Of a DNA stretch of 64,000 nt, positions 1 through 8,676 are shown one piece after another. Location of the stretch: contig NZ_JBEWSZ010000003.1 in NCBI RefSeq assembly GCF_040537815.1, forward strand, positions 62,001 to 126,000, given 5' to 3'. How positions within the stretch are numbered: position 1 is the stretch's first letter; the number at the start of each line of letters is the position of its first letter. A program made the position numbers and the translations under genes. The notes under the pieces were generated by a model. The model ran no database searches. It was not told the origin of the DNA and saw nothing but the letters and a program-made list of their open reading frames with translations. This DNA is from Mesorhizobium shangrilense (GTDB lineage: Bacteria; Pseudomonadota; Alphaproteobacteria; Rhizobiales; Rhizobiaceae).

Positions 1-261
1 TGCGTTCAGGAAGTGGTACAGACGCCCGTTCTCGTACAGGTAGTTTACGAAGGTGTAGGCTGATCGCGGATTCACCAGCGTGACCAGATCCTTGAAGTGG
101 CTGACCTGGAGCTCCGAGGAAACGAATGCGATGCCTGGATGCCAACGGAAGTCGACCTGCCGATCCAGGAACAGCGCCCCTTGCCCCATTTCTTCGTGTA
201 TCTGACACGCAAGACTCAAATTAGACGGCCCAGCGCCGACCCCAATGCAAGAAAGCTCCAC
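1..261 (-). CDS. N-terminal part of a SidA/IucD-type L-lysine/L-ornithine N-monooxygenase (runs off left edge)
   Basis: The reverse strand encodes about 87 residues that continue past base 1. The product starts MELSCIGVGAGPSNLSLAC, a GxGxGPxN FAD-binding loop, followed by FLDRQVDFRWHPGIAF, QVSHFKDLVTLVNPRS and TFVNYLYENGRLYHFLNA. These are the conserved opening blocks of flavin- and NADPH-dependent lysine/ornithine N-hydroxylases that make the hydroxamate groups of siderophores. A GTG at 261 is chosen because AGGAG lies 8 bases upstream; an in-frame ATG at 300 would add 13 unconserved residues. Only the first fifth of the protein is visible, so intactness and substrate (lysine or ornithine) cannot be judged. 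Confidence 0.8.
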   Translation of the reverse strand, partial: MELSCIGVGAGPSNLSLACQIHEEMGQGALFLDRQVDFRWHPGIAFVSSELQVSHFKDLVTLVNPRSAYTFVNYLYENGRLYHFLNA

Positions 262-300
262 TTGCTTTGCTCCTATTGGTGTTTCCCAAACTAGCGGCAT

Positions 301-1208
301 GTTCGCGGCGAATATCGGCCATGGGCTTACTCCGCCTCTCACGGGCATTCTCAAGTCGCGGTCCCGACCGGATGTGGGAGTAAGCCAAAGGCCTGCGCCT
401 CCGAGCCGTCGGTCTCAAGATCGGTTGCATCGACAGCGGGGCGCGGCGTCATCCGGGTCTGGCACTCCACCTGTCGGGCGCATCTTACGGGGCTACTGGC
501 GGCTCCCCGACCGTAGGAATGGCTGTTTCCTCGCGACGGAAGCGGCCCTATCCATGTACAGGCCCTGTATTCGGCCTTCCGCCGGCCTGGCGGCACCCGA
601 GAGGGCAGTCTTCACGGCGGCGACGGCATTTTCGGTGAGCATGATCATGGGACGACGTCTCGCTGATGCGTTCGGAGACTCCCGTGCAAAGACCGAGCCA
701 GAGACGAAAATTATATTAAAGCAATGAGTTAGCGTATTGATGTGCAATCGGAAATCCGACACTGTCGGAAATCCGACATTGATCAGATGGCGGACGCCTC
801 ACAGCGGCGCCTCCCCCTCCCCCGCTGCCGGGCATACGGGTCGCGAACCACGGGGGTCGACCGAATTAAGCTTGGGCGGAGACATAGAGACGGGAAGACG
901 GAACTCGTCGAAGCGCAGGGCTTGTTGGACCGCCGGGTGTCCTGACATGCGCCAGACCCCCGTTGGCGAACCGGTGGCAACCGCTGCACTCACGGCGGCG
1001 GACCTCGGCAAGCCGTCGATTGATCGACGGGCTCCGCAAGCGATCTCGCCGAAGAAGTTCGGCCTGCCCGAGGACTTCAGGACTGTGACGGCCGCCCGCA
1101 TTTGGCTGGCGCGCCTCTCCTGAGGTGCAACTCCGGGTGCGAGGAGTCAGCCACCCGGACATGATGGCGAAGCAATCGGACAGCTTGCGGTCTCACTCTC
1201 TCGGACTC
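301..1208. other. Gene-free stretch with degenerate reading frames
   Basis: About 900 bases lie between the monooxygenase start and the DoxX gene. Several frames are open for 80-160 codons on both strands, but none gives a recognisable domain, a plausible ribosome binding site or a hydrophobicity pattern of a real protein. The only clear structure is a pair of palindromes at 747-778. The rest may be decayed coding or insertion-sequence DNA. Confidence 0.5.
747..778. repeat. Tandem pair of TGTCGGAAATCCGACA palindromes
   Basis: Bases 763-778 read TGTCGGAAATCCGACA, a palindrome with 7-base arms around AA. Immediately before it, 747-761 carries a nearly complete second copy (ATCGGAAATCCGACA), so the unit repeats every 16-17 bases. 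A similar but longer palindrome lies upstream of aioB at 46311-46328. Binding by a dimeric regulator is an inference; no regulated gene is obvious here. Confidence 0.55.
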
Positions 1209-1640
1209 TCATCCGCGCGGCGGGATGGGAGCCTTCTTCCCGCGGCCCCAAAGGATGAACATGGAAAGGGCGAGTAGGATGATGTTGAGTGGCACGACCG
1301 AGGCTTCACCACGAGACAAATGAAAGATTATCGCAGCGATTTGCAGCAGCACACAACCAAGTGCAGCCAGAACGGTGAGTCGTGGCTGAATCCGAGTCAG
1401 TGCAGGTAAAAGCACGCCAAACCCGCCCGCAAAGTCGATGAAGCCCATAAGGTGCAGGAACCATGGGGGCACTGCACCGGGCCAGACCCACATTGCCGCC
1501 AATTGATCGACCGGCATGAACAGCTTCATGCCGCCAAACAGGGTAAAGGACGTGAAAACGAGCAATTGGGCGACCCACAGCCCGGCTCGCAGCGGCTTCC
1601 TTGCCGGCTGTGTAGGCGCAAAACTCAACGTATTTGACAT
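1209..1640 (-). CDS. DoxX-family membrane protein
   Basis: This is a 143-residue protein with four hydrophobic segments: LLVFTSFTLFGGMKLF near residue 30, FLHLMGFIDFAGGFGVLLPAL near 65, LTVLAALGCVLLQIAAIIFH near 90, and a C-terminal NIILLALSMFILWG. That is the usual DoxX arrangement, and the length fits. The start at 1640 has GGAG 8 bases upstream; the frame stays open to 1790, but the extra residues are Cys/Trp-rich and unlike the family. It is divergent from a LysR gene, a common pairing. DoxX proteins are often linked to redox stress or to small quinone and thiol compounds, but no specific role can be given here. Confidence 0.75.
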   Translation of the reverse strand: MSNTLSFAPTQPARKPLRAGLWVAQLLVFTSFTLFGGMKLFMPVDQLAAMWVWPGAVPPWFLHLMGFIDFAGGFGVLLPALTRIQPRLTVLAALGCVLLQIAAIIFHLSRGEASVVPLNIILLALSMFILWGRGKKAPIPPRG

Positions 1641-2005
1641 CCGATAACTCCATAAGGCTGAAAAGCACCAGTCGGGGCGCAGGCAAGGTAGCCAGCACAT
1701 ACGCCGGCTGGGCGCGTTACTTCCTGCCTGTTCGGATGATTTTAGGCCGCAGCACCACCAAAGAAAGCGATCAAATTTCGGTGTAGTCATTCAAATAAAC
1801 TGATATAGTCGCTGTACATGGCGATCCGAGCCTTATGCCGACGGTCTGCGCGCTGGTCCTTGCAGAGGCTTCTGGCCAACAATCGATGGAAGCGAAGTCG
1901 GGGATGACCGGGGCTGTGGGGCAGATGGCTACGCGCACTCGGCATCGGGAATGGTGGATCGCGGGAATCTCGGATGGTCTCTGAAAAACGTTCAGATCTT
2001 TGGGC
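1641..2005. promoter_or_regulatory. Divergent intergenic region between DoxX and LysR genes
   Basis: These 365 bases separate the two divergent starts and should hold both promoters and the LysR operator. An AT-rich patch around 1790-1812 stands out in an otherwise GC-rich region and is the most likely regulator/promoter area. No single box can be called with confidence. Confidence 0.4.
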
Positions 2006-2905
2006 ATGACTATGGACGCGCTCACCCTCGATCAATTCTTGGTATTCGTCACGATCGTCGAAGAAGGCAGCTTTGCCGCTGCTGCTCGCCGCATGAATCG
2101 GGCGCAGTCGGCGATCACCTATACAATTCAGAAATTGGAGGAACAGAGCGGGTTCCCTCTTTTTGATCGCTCCGCCTACCGCCCGGTTCTCACGGAAGCG
2201 GGTAAAGCCTTGTTACCGCGCGCACGGCGGATTCTTGACGACGTCGCAGATTGGCGGCACCACGCGCAAGGAATTTCAAAGGGGCTCGAGGCAGAACTCA
2301 CCCTGGCCGTTGTATCCTACACGCCAGCGATCCTGCTGAGCCGTGTGCTTGGGGAATTCACCCAGGCTTTCCCTTTCGTTGAAATTCGCATCTTGACCGA
2401 AACCTTCGATGCTGCGGCCAAAGCATTGCGCGACGGAACTGCTGACCTGGGTTTGCTTGCCGAGCGCCAACCTGATGAATTCGAACGGCGGGTGTGCGGT
2501 CGAATCGATCTGGTCCCGGTCGCGGCACCAACGCATCCGCTTGGCAAAATTGATGGGACGTTCAGCGCAACGATACTGCGTGACTACACCCAATTGGTTA
2601 TCAGCCCGGCTCCCCAAGTTGACAGTGGGCGAGACTATGGCGTGCATGCAGCCAACCGGTGGCGCGTCAACGACCTTCAGACGAAATACGACCTCATACT
2701 CGCGGGCGTCGGCTGGGGTTCGATGCCACGGTCACGGGTTGAGGGGGATATTGCCGCCGCACGGTTGATCGAGCTGAGACCAGACAGGTGGGAGGGCTCT
2801 GATTTGATGCCAAGCTTCCCATTGGTTATCGCCTACCGGAAGGAAAAGGCACTGGGTCCCGCTGCAGTGTGGCTGATCGAAAAATTCGTTTCCCACAGAT
2901 GGTAG
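2006..2905 (+). CDS. LysR-family transcriptional regulator
   Basis: This is a roughly 299-residue regulator. The N-terminal winged helix-turn-helix reads LDQFLVFVTIVEEGSFAAAA, RRMNRAQSAITYTIQKLEEQ, then GFPLFDRSAYRPVLTEAGKA, the standard LysR opening. The rest is the periplasmic-binding-protein-like effector domain, with ELTLAVVSYTPAIL near residue 95 and a closing VIAYRKEKALGPAAVWLIEK. Three starts are possible (TTG 2000, ATG 2006, ATG 2012) and none has a strong ribosome site. By position it probably controls the divergent DoxX gene. The inducer is unknown. Confidence 0.85.
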   Translation: MTMDALTLDQFLVFVTIVEEGSFAAAARRMNRAQSAITYTIQKLEEQSGFPLFDRSAYRPVLTEAGKALLPRARRILDDVADWRHHAQGISKGLEAELTLAVVSYTPAILLSRVLGEFTQAFPFVEIRILTETFDAAAKALRDGTADLGLLAERQPDEFERRVCGRIDLVPVAAPTHPLGKIDGTFSATILRDYTQLVISPAPQVDSGRDYGVHAANRWRVNDLQTKYDLILAGVGWGSMPRSRVEGDIAAARLIELRPDRWEGSDLMPSFPLVIAYRKEKALGPAAVWLIEKFVSHRW

Positions 2906-3858
2906 CGCGAATTGGAGTCAGTCCGTGAAAAGGTGGCTTATTCTGATGCTCGTCTGACCGCGACGGCCGGCGGATCGAGACGGCTTCCTCTGGGGCGATG
3001 ATGTCGGGCAGGCTTTCAACCGAATAGATGGCCCGTCCTCACATCGCGCGAGCCTCGGCGACTGGCGCGGCGGGCGATATCGGTTCGCGCTCGACAGTGT
3101 CACCGGAGCGCGCCATGGGCCTGCGCCGTTCTGCACTCTGGGCCGTTCTGCTCCCCGTACCAATGGTCCTGCTGTCGCACCCCACGAGAGGATTGGAGAT
3201 ATTCGCCGCTTTGACTACCTGGTGGTCGTTGGCGGAATTCTTGAGGAGGAGAGTCTCCGGGTCGACACGCGTTTCGACGAACATCTACGAAACGCTGCCG
3301 ATGCAGGCATTCCGCGCGAGGCTTATCTTCCGCTCATTGACCCTGCGGATCGCATCCATCACCGTTAGCGACGTGGGTGAGACAATGCTAAATCCGTCTT
3401 AGGGCGAATAAAACGGCAGCAAGATAGAAAGTGTGCGCATCGTCGCATCGAAATGATGCGAATTACCATCGATTTCCTGGAAGCGAATAAATCACTGCGC
3501 CCCTCGGATGAGCAAACGTCCGATTGAAAAGGGGCATCTTGCGGAGCCGATCGGCTCATATCGTTGATATCAATCCTTGACCTTGCCGTTGGGCGGCACG
3601 GTGGTTGGGTGTCGACCAACAGGCCTATCGTCATGCTGGCTTAAGCTGGCTTCCCAAAGGTGGCCCGTGTCCTAAACAACACGAGAGATGGATGCGCCGA
3701 TCCGCTTCGTTTCGAACCGCGCCATGGGGCATGTGCAGGCGCTGAGCCTCATCGGATGCCCTCCAGCGGTTGTCCACTGTCCCGTTGACATCGGGGCGAG
3801 GGCCTCCAGCGCTGGCCACATGGCGCGGGTATTTGATTGATGGCACGGGTACTTGATT
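2906..3858. other. Gene-poor stretch with a regulator fragment and a short tandem repeat
   Basis: No intact gene is supported in this 950-base stretch between the LysR gene and the transketolase operon. It contains a short GlxA-type fragment (3182-3367) and, at its right end, a 20-base imperfect tandem repeat. Long open frames on both strands here have no recognisable protein character. Confidence 0.5.
3182..3367 (+). pseudogene. Fragment resembling the N-terminal domain of a GlxA-type AraC regulator
   Basis: One frame reads RFDYLVVVGGILEEESLRVD followed by FDEHLRNAADAGIPREAYL and then stops at 3367. The FDYLVVVGG...A.AGIP pattern resembles the DJ-1/PfpI-like amidotransferase domain at the N-terminus of GlxA-type AraC regulators, at the strand-turn-helix before the nucleophile-elbow Cys. 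Neither the domain's start nor the C-terminal AraC helix-turn-helix is present, so this can only be a remnant. The identification rests on about 45 residues. Confidence 0.35.
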
Positions 3859-3860
3859 TC
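3821..3860. repeat. 20-base imperfect tandem repeat at the transketolase stop codon
   Basis: Bases 3821-3840 (TGGCGCGGGTATTTGATTGA) are repeated at 3841-3860 with 16 of 20 matches. The second copy overlaps the stop codon of the minus-strand transketolase gene (3859-3861), so it may reflect a small duplication or the edge of an old insertion. Confidence 0.5.
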
Positions 3861-4881
3861 ATTCCGTCCACGTGCGGACGCGGCGCACGATCTCGGCGGT
3901 TGAGATCCCGTAGCGGTCGTGAAGTGTCGGCAGCGCGCCGGCATCGAGGAATTCGTCGGGCAGGCCGATTTGCCGAAAGATCGGGGTCACGCCTTCGCGC
4001 ATCAGCAGGGCGGCAACGCCTTCGCCCAGCCCGCCGATGATCGTGTGGTTCTCGGCGACCACCACCAGCCGTCCCGGCTGGCGCGCGGCGGCAAGGATGG
4101 CTTCCGTGTCGAGCGGCTTGATCGTCGGCACGTGCAGCACGGCGCAGCCGATCCGGTCAGCTTCCAGCACCTTTGCGGCCTCCAGAACACGCATGGTCAT
4201 CAGGCCGCTGGAAATGAACAGCACGTCCGCACCGTCGCGCAGCAACCGCGCCGTTCCGATCTGGAATGTGTAGTCATACTCGTCGAGCACGAGCGGCACC
4301 TTGCCGCGCAAAAGCCGCATGTAGACCGGCCCCTTGTGGTCCGCGATCGCCTCCGTGGCCTGTTCGATGTCGAGCGCGTCGCAAGGATCGATGATCGTCA
4401 GGTTCGGCATGCCGCGGAAGATCGCGATGTCTTCCGTCGCCTGGTGGCTGGGACCGTAACCGGTGGTCAGCCCCGGCAGGGCGCAGACAATCTTGACGTC
4501 GAGATTCTCCTCGGCAATCGCCATGCAAATGAAATCATAGGCTCGTCGCGATGCGAAGACGGCGTAGGTCGTGGCGAAGGGCGTAAAACCCTCCCGCGCC
4601 AGTCCGGCGGCAGCGCTCATCAGCACCTGCTCCGCCATGCCCATTTGATAGAAACGGTCCGGATACTCCTGCGCAAAGACATGGAGGTCGGTGTATTTCG
4701 CGAGGTCCGCTGTCAGCCCGACGATCCCCGGCCGCTGATGCGCCAATCGGGCAAGGGTCTGTCCAAACGGCGCGTTGCGAGTCGGAATGCCATCCGGTGC
4801 GATCGACGCGATCATCGCCGACGTGGTTTTGCGCTCACCCGCGTTGACGGCTTGGCGCGGCGCGAACTTTGACAGCCTCAC
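3859..4881 (-). CDS. Transketolase C-terminal subunit (pyrimidine-binding and C-terminal domains)
   Basis: This roughly 340-residue protein is the second half of a split transketolase. GIVGLTADLAKYTDLHVFAQ, FYQMGMAEQVLMSAAAGLAR and FATTYAVFASRRAYDFI match the pyrimidine-binding domain, including the catalytic Glu of MAEQ. The C-terminal domain closes with VVVAENHTIIGGLGEGVAAL. It should pair with the upstream N-terminal subunit to move two-carbon ketol units with thiamine diphosphate. The chosen GTG at 4881 overlaps the stop of the N-subunit (GTGA) and has AAGGAC upstream, indicating translational coupling. The neighbouring SDR and decayed ABC and amidohydrolase genes suggest catabolism of an unusual pentose or sugar acid. 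Confidence 0.88.
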   Translation of the reverse strand: MRLSKFAPRQAVNAGERKTTSAMIASIAPDGIPTRNAPFGQTLARLAHQRPGIVGLTADLAKYTDLHVFAQEYPDRFYQMGMAEQVLMSAAAGLAREGFTPFATTYAVFASRRAYDFICMAIAEENLDVKIVCALPGLTTGYGPSHQATEDIAIFRGMPNLTIIDPCDALDIEQATEAIADHKGPVYMRLLRGKVPLVLDEYDYTFQIGTARLLRDGADVLFISSGLMTMRVLEAAKVLEADRIGCAVLHVPTIKPLDTEAILAAARQPGRLVVVAENHTIIGGLGEGVAALLMREGVTPIFRQIGLPDEFLDAGALPTLHDRYGISTAEIVRRVRTWTE

Positions 4882-5717
4882 TGCGGACGTCCTTTTTCCA
4901 AGGCATCGAGGGCCAGTGTCCATTCGTGTGGCTCGACCCGAATGAAATGCGCGATGTCGCGGGATTCCAGGAACGGCACGCCCTTGGCTATGCGAGTGTC
5001 GCAGACGATGACGCGGGGGCGAGGTTCCTTAAGTCCGCGCGCCAGGTCGAAGGCCACGCGTACCGCTTCGATGTCGTTGCCGTCGACGCGCTGTGCGTGC
5101 CAGCCGAACGCCTCGAACTTGTCCGTTACCGGCTCGGAGGAGAGCATGGCTGTCGATGGACCGTCGGCCTGCAGGTTGTTGAAGTCGACGATGGCGATGA
5201 GATTGTCGAGCTTGTGGTGCGCGGCCGACATCGTGGCTTCCCAGGTCGAGCCCTCGCCGAGCTCGCCGTCGGACAAAAGATTGTAGACGAAACTGTCGCT
5301 CCGCTTGCGTTTCAGCCCCAGGCACATGCCGACCGCAATGCCGAGGCCGTGGCCGAGCGACCCGCCGGTGATCTCCATGCCGGGCGTATACGCCGCCATG
5401 CCGGACATCGGCATGCGGCTGTCGTCGGTGCCATAGGTTTCGAGCTCTTCTTCAGGCAGCACGCCCGCTTCGATCAGTGCCGCGTAAAGTGCGATCGCGT
5501 AGTGTCCGATCGACAGCAGGAAGCGATCGCGTCCTTCCCACAATGTGTCATCCGGCCGGTAGCGAAGCGCATGGAAATAGCAGACGGCGAGCACGTCGGC
5601 GATACCGAGCGCCTGTCCGACATAGCCTTGGCCCTGGACTTGACCCATGCGCACGGCATGCCGACGGATACGATAGGCTCGTTCGGTAAGGCCGACATTG
5701 CTGCCAGCGCGAGGCAT
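4878..5717 (-). CDS. Transketolase N-terminal subunit (diphosphate-binding domain)
   Basis: This 279-residue protein covers the TPP diphosphate-binding domain. Visible are GYVGQALGIADVLAVCYFHA, GSLGHGLGIAVGMCLGLK and the TPP motif LSDGELGEGSTWEA...LIAIVDFNN (a GDG-N motif variant, SDGE). An ATG at 5717 is preferred because CGGAG lies 6-7 bases upstream; an earlier ATG at 5744 would overlap the SDR stop by 8 bases. It is followed directly by the C-terminal subunit with a 4-base overlap. Split transketolases like this are common in bacterial sugar and polyol operons. Both halves look complete. Confidence 0.88.
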   Translation of the reverse strand: MPRAGSNVGLTERAYRIRRHAVRMGQVQGQGYVGQALGIADVLAVCYFHALRYRPDDTLWEGRDRFLLSIGHYAIALYAALIEAGVLPEEELETYGTDDSRMPMSGMAAYTPGMEITGGSLGHGLGIAVGMCLGLKRKRSDSFVYNLLSDGELGEGSTWEATMSAAHHKLDNLIAIVDFNNLQADGPSTAMLSSEPVTDKFEAFGWHAQRVDGNDIEAVRVAFDLARGLKEPRPRVIVCDTRIAKGVPFLESRDIAHFIRVEPHEWTLALDALEKGRPQ

Positions 5718-5736
5718 CTCAATCTCCGTTGTCCCG

Positions 5737-6489
5737 TCAACCATGGATCAGCATCCCGCCGTTGACGTCGATCACGGCGCCGGTGATGTAGCTGGCCAGA
5801 TCGGATGCAAGGAAGAGGTAGGCGCCCGCCACGTCGCGCGCATCGCCCAGCCGACTGAGCGGGATACCCTTGATGATGTCGGCGCGCATGGCGTCGGTCA
5901 GTTTGCCGCCGGTGATGTCGGTCTGGATCAGGCCCGGCGCGACGCAGTTGATGCGGATGCCTTCCGGACCGAATTCGCGCGCCATCGCCTTGGCAAGCCC
6001 GAGCACGCCCGCCTTGGCGGCCGAATAATGCGGGCCGCCGAAGATGCCACCGCCACGTTGGGCCGAAACCGACGACATGCAGATGATCGAGCCACCGCCA
6101 TTTTCGCGCATATTCGGGATGAAGGCCTGGCTGAGATAGAGGACGCCGCGCAGATTGACATCGAGGATGCGGTCCCAATCAGCGGGGCCGATATCCAGTG
6201 TCTTTACTGGCTGCGTGATCCCGGCAATGTTGCAGAGCACGTCGACCTTGCCGAAGGCTTCGGTCACCTCCCCAGCAGCCTTCTTGCAGGCATCGAGGTC
6301 GGCGACGTTGCAGGCGAGGCCAATGTGCTCGGCGCCGAGCGAAGCGGCTGCGTCACGGGCTTGTTCCTCATCGAGGTCAAGAATAGCGATGCGCGCGCCT
6401 TGCTCCGCCATCAGCATTGCCGTGGAGCGGCCAATTCCCCGAGGGCTCGCGGCACCCGAAATCACCACGGCCTTGCCCTTAAGCAACAT
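5737..6489 (-). CDS. SDR-family NAD(P)-dependent oxidoreductase
   Basis: This is a 250-residue classical short-chain dehydrogenase. The Rossmann glycine motif is SGAASPRGIGRS near residue 10. LDLDEEQA after strand 2 ends in acidic residues, which favours NAD. NIAG lies near 90, the catalytic Ser in CMSSVSAQ, and the active-site YSAAK near 155. The start at 6489 has AGGAGA 8 bases upstream; the frame stays open far upstream, but that part belongs to the decayed amidohydrolase and ABC genes. It is first of the three intact genes SDR, transketolase-N and transketolase-C. It probably oxidises a hydroxyl of a sugar or polyol, substrate unknown. Confidence 0.88.
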   Translation of the reverse strand: MLLKGKAVVISGAASPRGIGRSTAMLMAEQGARIAILDLDEEQARDAAASLGAEHIGLACNVADLDACKKAAGEVTEAFGKVDVLCNIAGITQPVKTLDIGPADWDRILDVNLRGVLYLSQAFIPNMRENGGGSIICMSSVSAQRGGGIFGGPHYSAAKAGVLGLAKAMAREFGPEGIRINCVAPGLIQTDITGGKLTDAMRADIIKGIPLSRLGDARDVAGAYLFLASDLASYITGAVIDVNGGMLIHG

Positions 6490-6528
6490 GTCAAAGTCTC
6501 CTGCTATTTCACTTGTTTCGGCGGATGA

Positions 6529-7140
6529 TCTAGAGCCGATAATACCGGGCCGCATTGTCATGGAACAACGCAAGCCGCTCCTGTGCGGGTAGTATCGCGT
6601 GATCTCCTTGAAGGCGTTCATGATCGTGTCGAAGCTCGAGAACAGCTTGTCGACCGGAAAGTTCGTCGCGAACATGCAGCGGTCGACGCCGAAGGCCGCG
6701 ATCGCTTCCTCGACGTAGGGACGGATAGACGCCGTGGTCCAGGACCAGTCGCCCATGCCCAGGCCGGAGATCTTGCAGGCGACGTTCGGCGCCTGCGCCA
6801 ATCGCTGCATGCCCTTTTTCCAGGCGTCGAAATGCTCAGGGCTGTCGACCTGCATGCCGGTGTGGTTGAGAATGATCTGCACGTCGGGAAAATCGCGCGC
6901 GAGCTCGAGAAACTCGCCCATCTGCGGGTAGTAGACTTGCAGGTCGAAACTCAGCCGGCGCTTCGTCAGTTCCCGGAAGCCACGCCGCCATTCTGGCGTC
7001 CGGCTGACCTTTGGCCGCGCCTGATAGGTCTTGGCGGGGTCAGCATGATAATTCATCGACTGCCGGATGCCGCTCCGGTGACCCAGGACTTGGCCTTGGT
7101 CATGCACCACAGCGATGATCGGGTTGGTGCGGCCGGCCTT
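6529..7140 (-). pseudogene. Truncated and frameshifted amidohydrolase (lactonase-like, amidohydrolase_2 family)
   Basis: The frame carries SGIRQSMNYHADPAKTYQAR, WRRGFRELTKRRLSFDLQVY, VQIILNHTGMQVDSPEHFDAW and FGVDRCMFATNFPVDKLF, the middle and C-terminal parts of a TIM-barrel amidohydrolase. The N-terminal metal-binding HxH region is gone and the 5' end joins an ABC-transporter fragment. A one-base deletion near 6590 shifts the frame: restoring it gives a normal ending, QERLALFHDNAARYYRL, with a stop at 6529. It is therefore a decayed gene upstream of the SDR/transketolase operon, and in the intact ancestor it probably opened a sugar lactone. Confidence 0.8.
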
Positions 7141-7149
7141 TGACGAGCG

Positions 7150-7382
7150 CAAGCCAATGTCGCCGGCATCGCGAGAGGTCAGCCCCGTGATGCGCCGTTG
7201 CCGCCCAGGAGCGCGTGGATTTCGCCAGCCCGGACCTGAAAACTCACCCGGCGAAGGACCCGTGTCGCGCCGTAGCTCTTCTCGACATTGGAAGCTTCGA
7301 TCAGCGGTTTCCTGGTTAATGCCTGTCCAACTCCCGGCACATTGCCGGCACTGCCCAAGCTTTGGGCTGAACCCGGTTCCAT
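7150..7382 (-). pseudogene. 5' fragment of a sugar ABC-transporter ATPase with the Walker A motif deleted
   Basis: The fragment encodes LIEASNVEKSYGATRVLRRV and FQVRAGEIHALLGGNGA, the start of a RbsA/MglA-type ATP-binding subunit. After GGNGA the expected AGKSTLMKI is missing. The sequence resumes, in another frame, with ITGLTSRDAGDI, the next conserved block, so about 25 bases including the catalytic P-loop have been deleted. It then runs into amidohydrolase sequence. The gene cannot make a working ATPase. Confidence 0.75.
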
Positions 7383-7485
7383 CCTGTATCTCCTCCCGAG
7401 ACCGCAGGATCATGCGACCGATTGACATTCGGCTCAATTCTCGTTTCTTAACATTCTGTGTAGCTGAACTTAACTGACCAGAACG

Positions 7486-8460
7486 ATGTCGGACCTCAAG
7501 TTCAATTCGATGACCCATTTCGAGGCGGTTGCGCGCCTCGGCGGCGTGGCAAAGGCCGCGCAGGAATTGCGGGTGACACCTTCGGCGGTCAGCCAGCAGC
7601 TTCGGCTGCTTGAACACCAACTCGGGGTGCGGCTTTTTCAGCGCGAAAAGCGCCATCTCTCCCTGACCATCGACGGCGAACGGCTTTTCCAGACCACCAC
7701 ACAGGCCTTCGAATCCATACGCGAGGTGCGAAACGCCATCGTGCGGCAGCGCGAAAGCTTCCAGCTCAGTATCCGCGTCAGTCCTTCTTTCGGCGAGAAG
7801 TGGCTGGCACCTCGGTTGGCCGAATTCAGCAAGGACTATCCGAGCTGGAACTTGCGAGTGGACGCCACGCCCAACTTCTCGGATTTCGAAACGGAGGTTA
7901 TCGATCTGGATCTGCGTTATGGCGACGGAGGCTGGGCCGGTCTCTACTCGAACTGCGTCGTCAACGACCTGATCCTGCCGATGTGTTCGCCGTCCTATCT
8001 CGCCGAACTGCGCGCGAACTCACCGGATCCGCGCGAGCAGCTTCGCCATGCGCGGTTGATCGACAGTGTGAAGGCCTATTTCCGGTGGGACTATTGGCTG
8101 CCGCGCAACGGCGTCCAAGGCGCCCGCATGACGTATCCCTATCGGTTCGATCGGTCGTCAATGTCGGTTCAGTTGGCGAAGGATGGCGCAGGCGTCGTCC
8201 TGGAAAGCACGTCGATCGCATTCGAGGATCTTGTGTCGGGCTCGCTGGTGCCAGTCTCAACCGAGTTCGACGTCATAGAGTTTCCGGGATATTGGCTGGT
8301 CTGTCCTTCGCGGCACATGAACCGGCGCGCGGTTCGCCTGTTTTCGGAATGGGTGTCCCGGGTCGGCAAGCGCGATACCGATCTGGCTCGCCAGTTTCTG
8401 TCGGATAAGGAACTCCGCATATCGTTCGAACGACGACCGCATTTCGGCACATCCATGTAG
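7486..8460 (+). CDS. LysR-family transcriptional regulator (GcvA-like)
   Basis: This is a 324-residue regulator with an N-terminal LysR helix-turn-helix: MTHFEAVARLGGVAKAAQEL, then VTPSAVSQQLRLLEHQLGVR and LFQREKRHLSLTIDGERLFQ. The effector domain has the GcvA-type pattern SIRVSPSFGEKWLAPRLAEF and VIDLDLRYGDGGWAGL. It diverges from the decayed ABC/amidohydrolase/SDR/transketolase operon and most likely controlled it. It looks intact although two of its probable target genes are broken. The tail of about 20 residues after the effector domain is unremarkable. Confidence 0.86.
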   Translation: MSDLKFNSMTHFEAVARLGGVAKAAQELRVTPSAVSQQLRLLEHQLGVRLFQREKRHLSLTIDGERLFQTTTQAFESIREVRNAIVRQRESFQLSIRVSPSFGEKWLAPRLAEFSKDYPSWNLRVDATPNFSDFETEVIDLDLRYGDGGWAGLYSNCVVNDLILPMCSPSYLAELRANSPDPREQLRHARLIDSVKAYFRWDYWLPRNGVQGARMTYPYRFDRSSMSVQLAKDGAGVVLESTSIAFEDLVSGSLVPVSTEFDVIEFPGYWLVCPSRHMNRRAVRLFSEWVSRVGKRDTDLARQFLSDKELRISFERRPHFGTSM

Positions 8461-8504
8461 CACGACAAGCTGGGCAGCAACGATTTAAAGGACAGCGCCG
8501 GACG

Positions 8505-8675
8505 AAGGGATTTCAGAGACGCCGCCGGGGCATGTTCCATGTCGACGAGGATCCAGTCTGCGCCCGAATGAGCGGCGATCTCAGACGATGCCGGCGAGCA
8601 GAAGCTGACCCAAAGACCAGATTGAGCGCGGCGGTCTTCCAGGCCGCGTTTGAAACTGTTGCCGGGTTTCAGCAT
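8505..8675 (-). pseudogene. 5' fragment of a HpcH/HpaI-type aldolase gene
   Basis: The fragment starts MLKPGNSFKRGLEDRRAQSG and continues LWVSFCSPASSEIAAHSGAD then WILVDMEHAP, the opening of class II 2-keto-3-deoxy aldolases of the HpaI family. Similarity stops abruptly near 8505, before the metal-binding and catalytic residues, and the frame runs on into the antisense of the LysR gene. It starts one base after the iolD stop codon, so the two were once co-transcribed. Confidence 0.7.
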
Positions 8676-8676
8676 G

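Noticed and set aside
3919..5765. Long plus-strand frames opposite the transketolase genes
   Set aside because: They are Arg/His-rich mirror translations of strongly conserved minus-strand TPP enzymes, with no domains or ribosome sites of their own.
5737..7656. A single 639-residue minus-strand protein ending in an SDR domain
   Set aside because: The N-terminal 390 residues are out-of-frame or decayed ABC-transporter and amidohydrolase sequence. The SDR has its own ribosome site and normal start at 6489.
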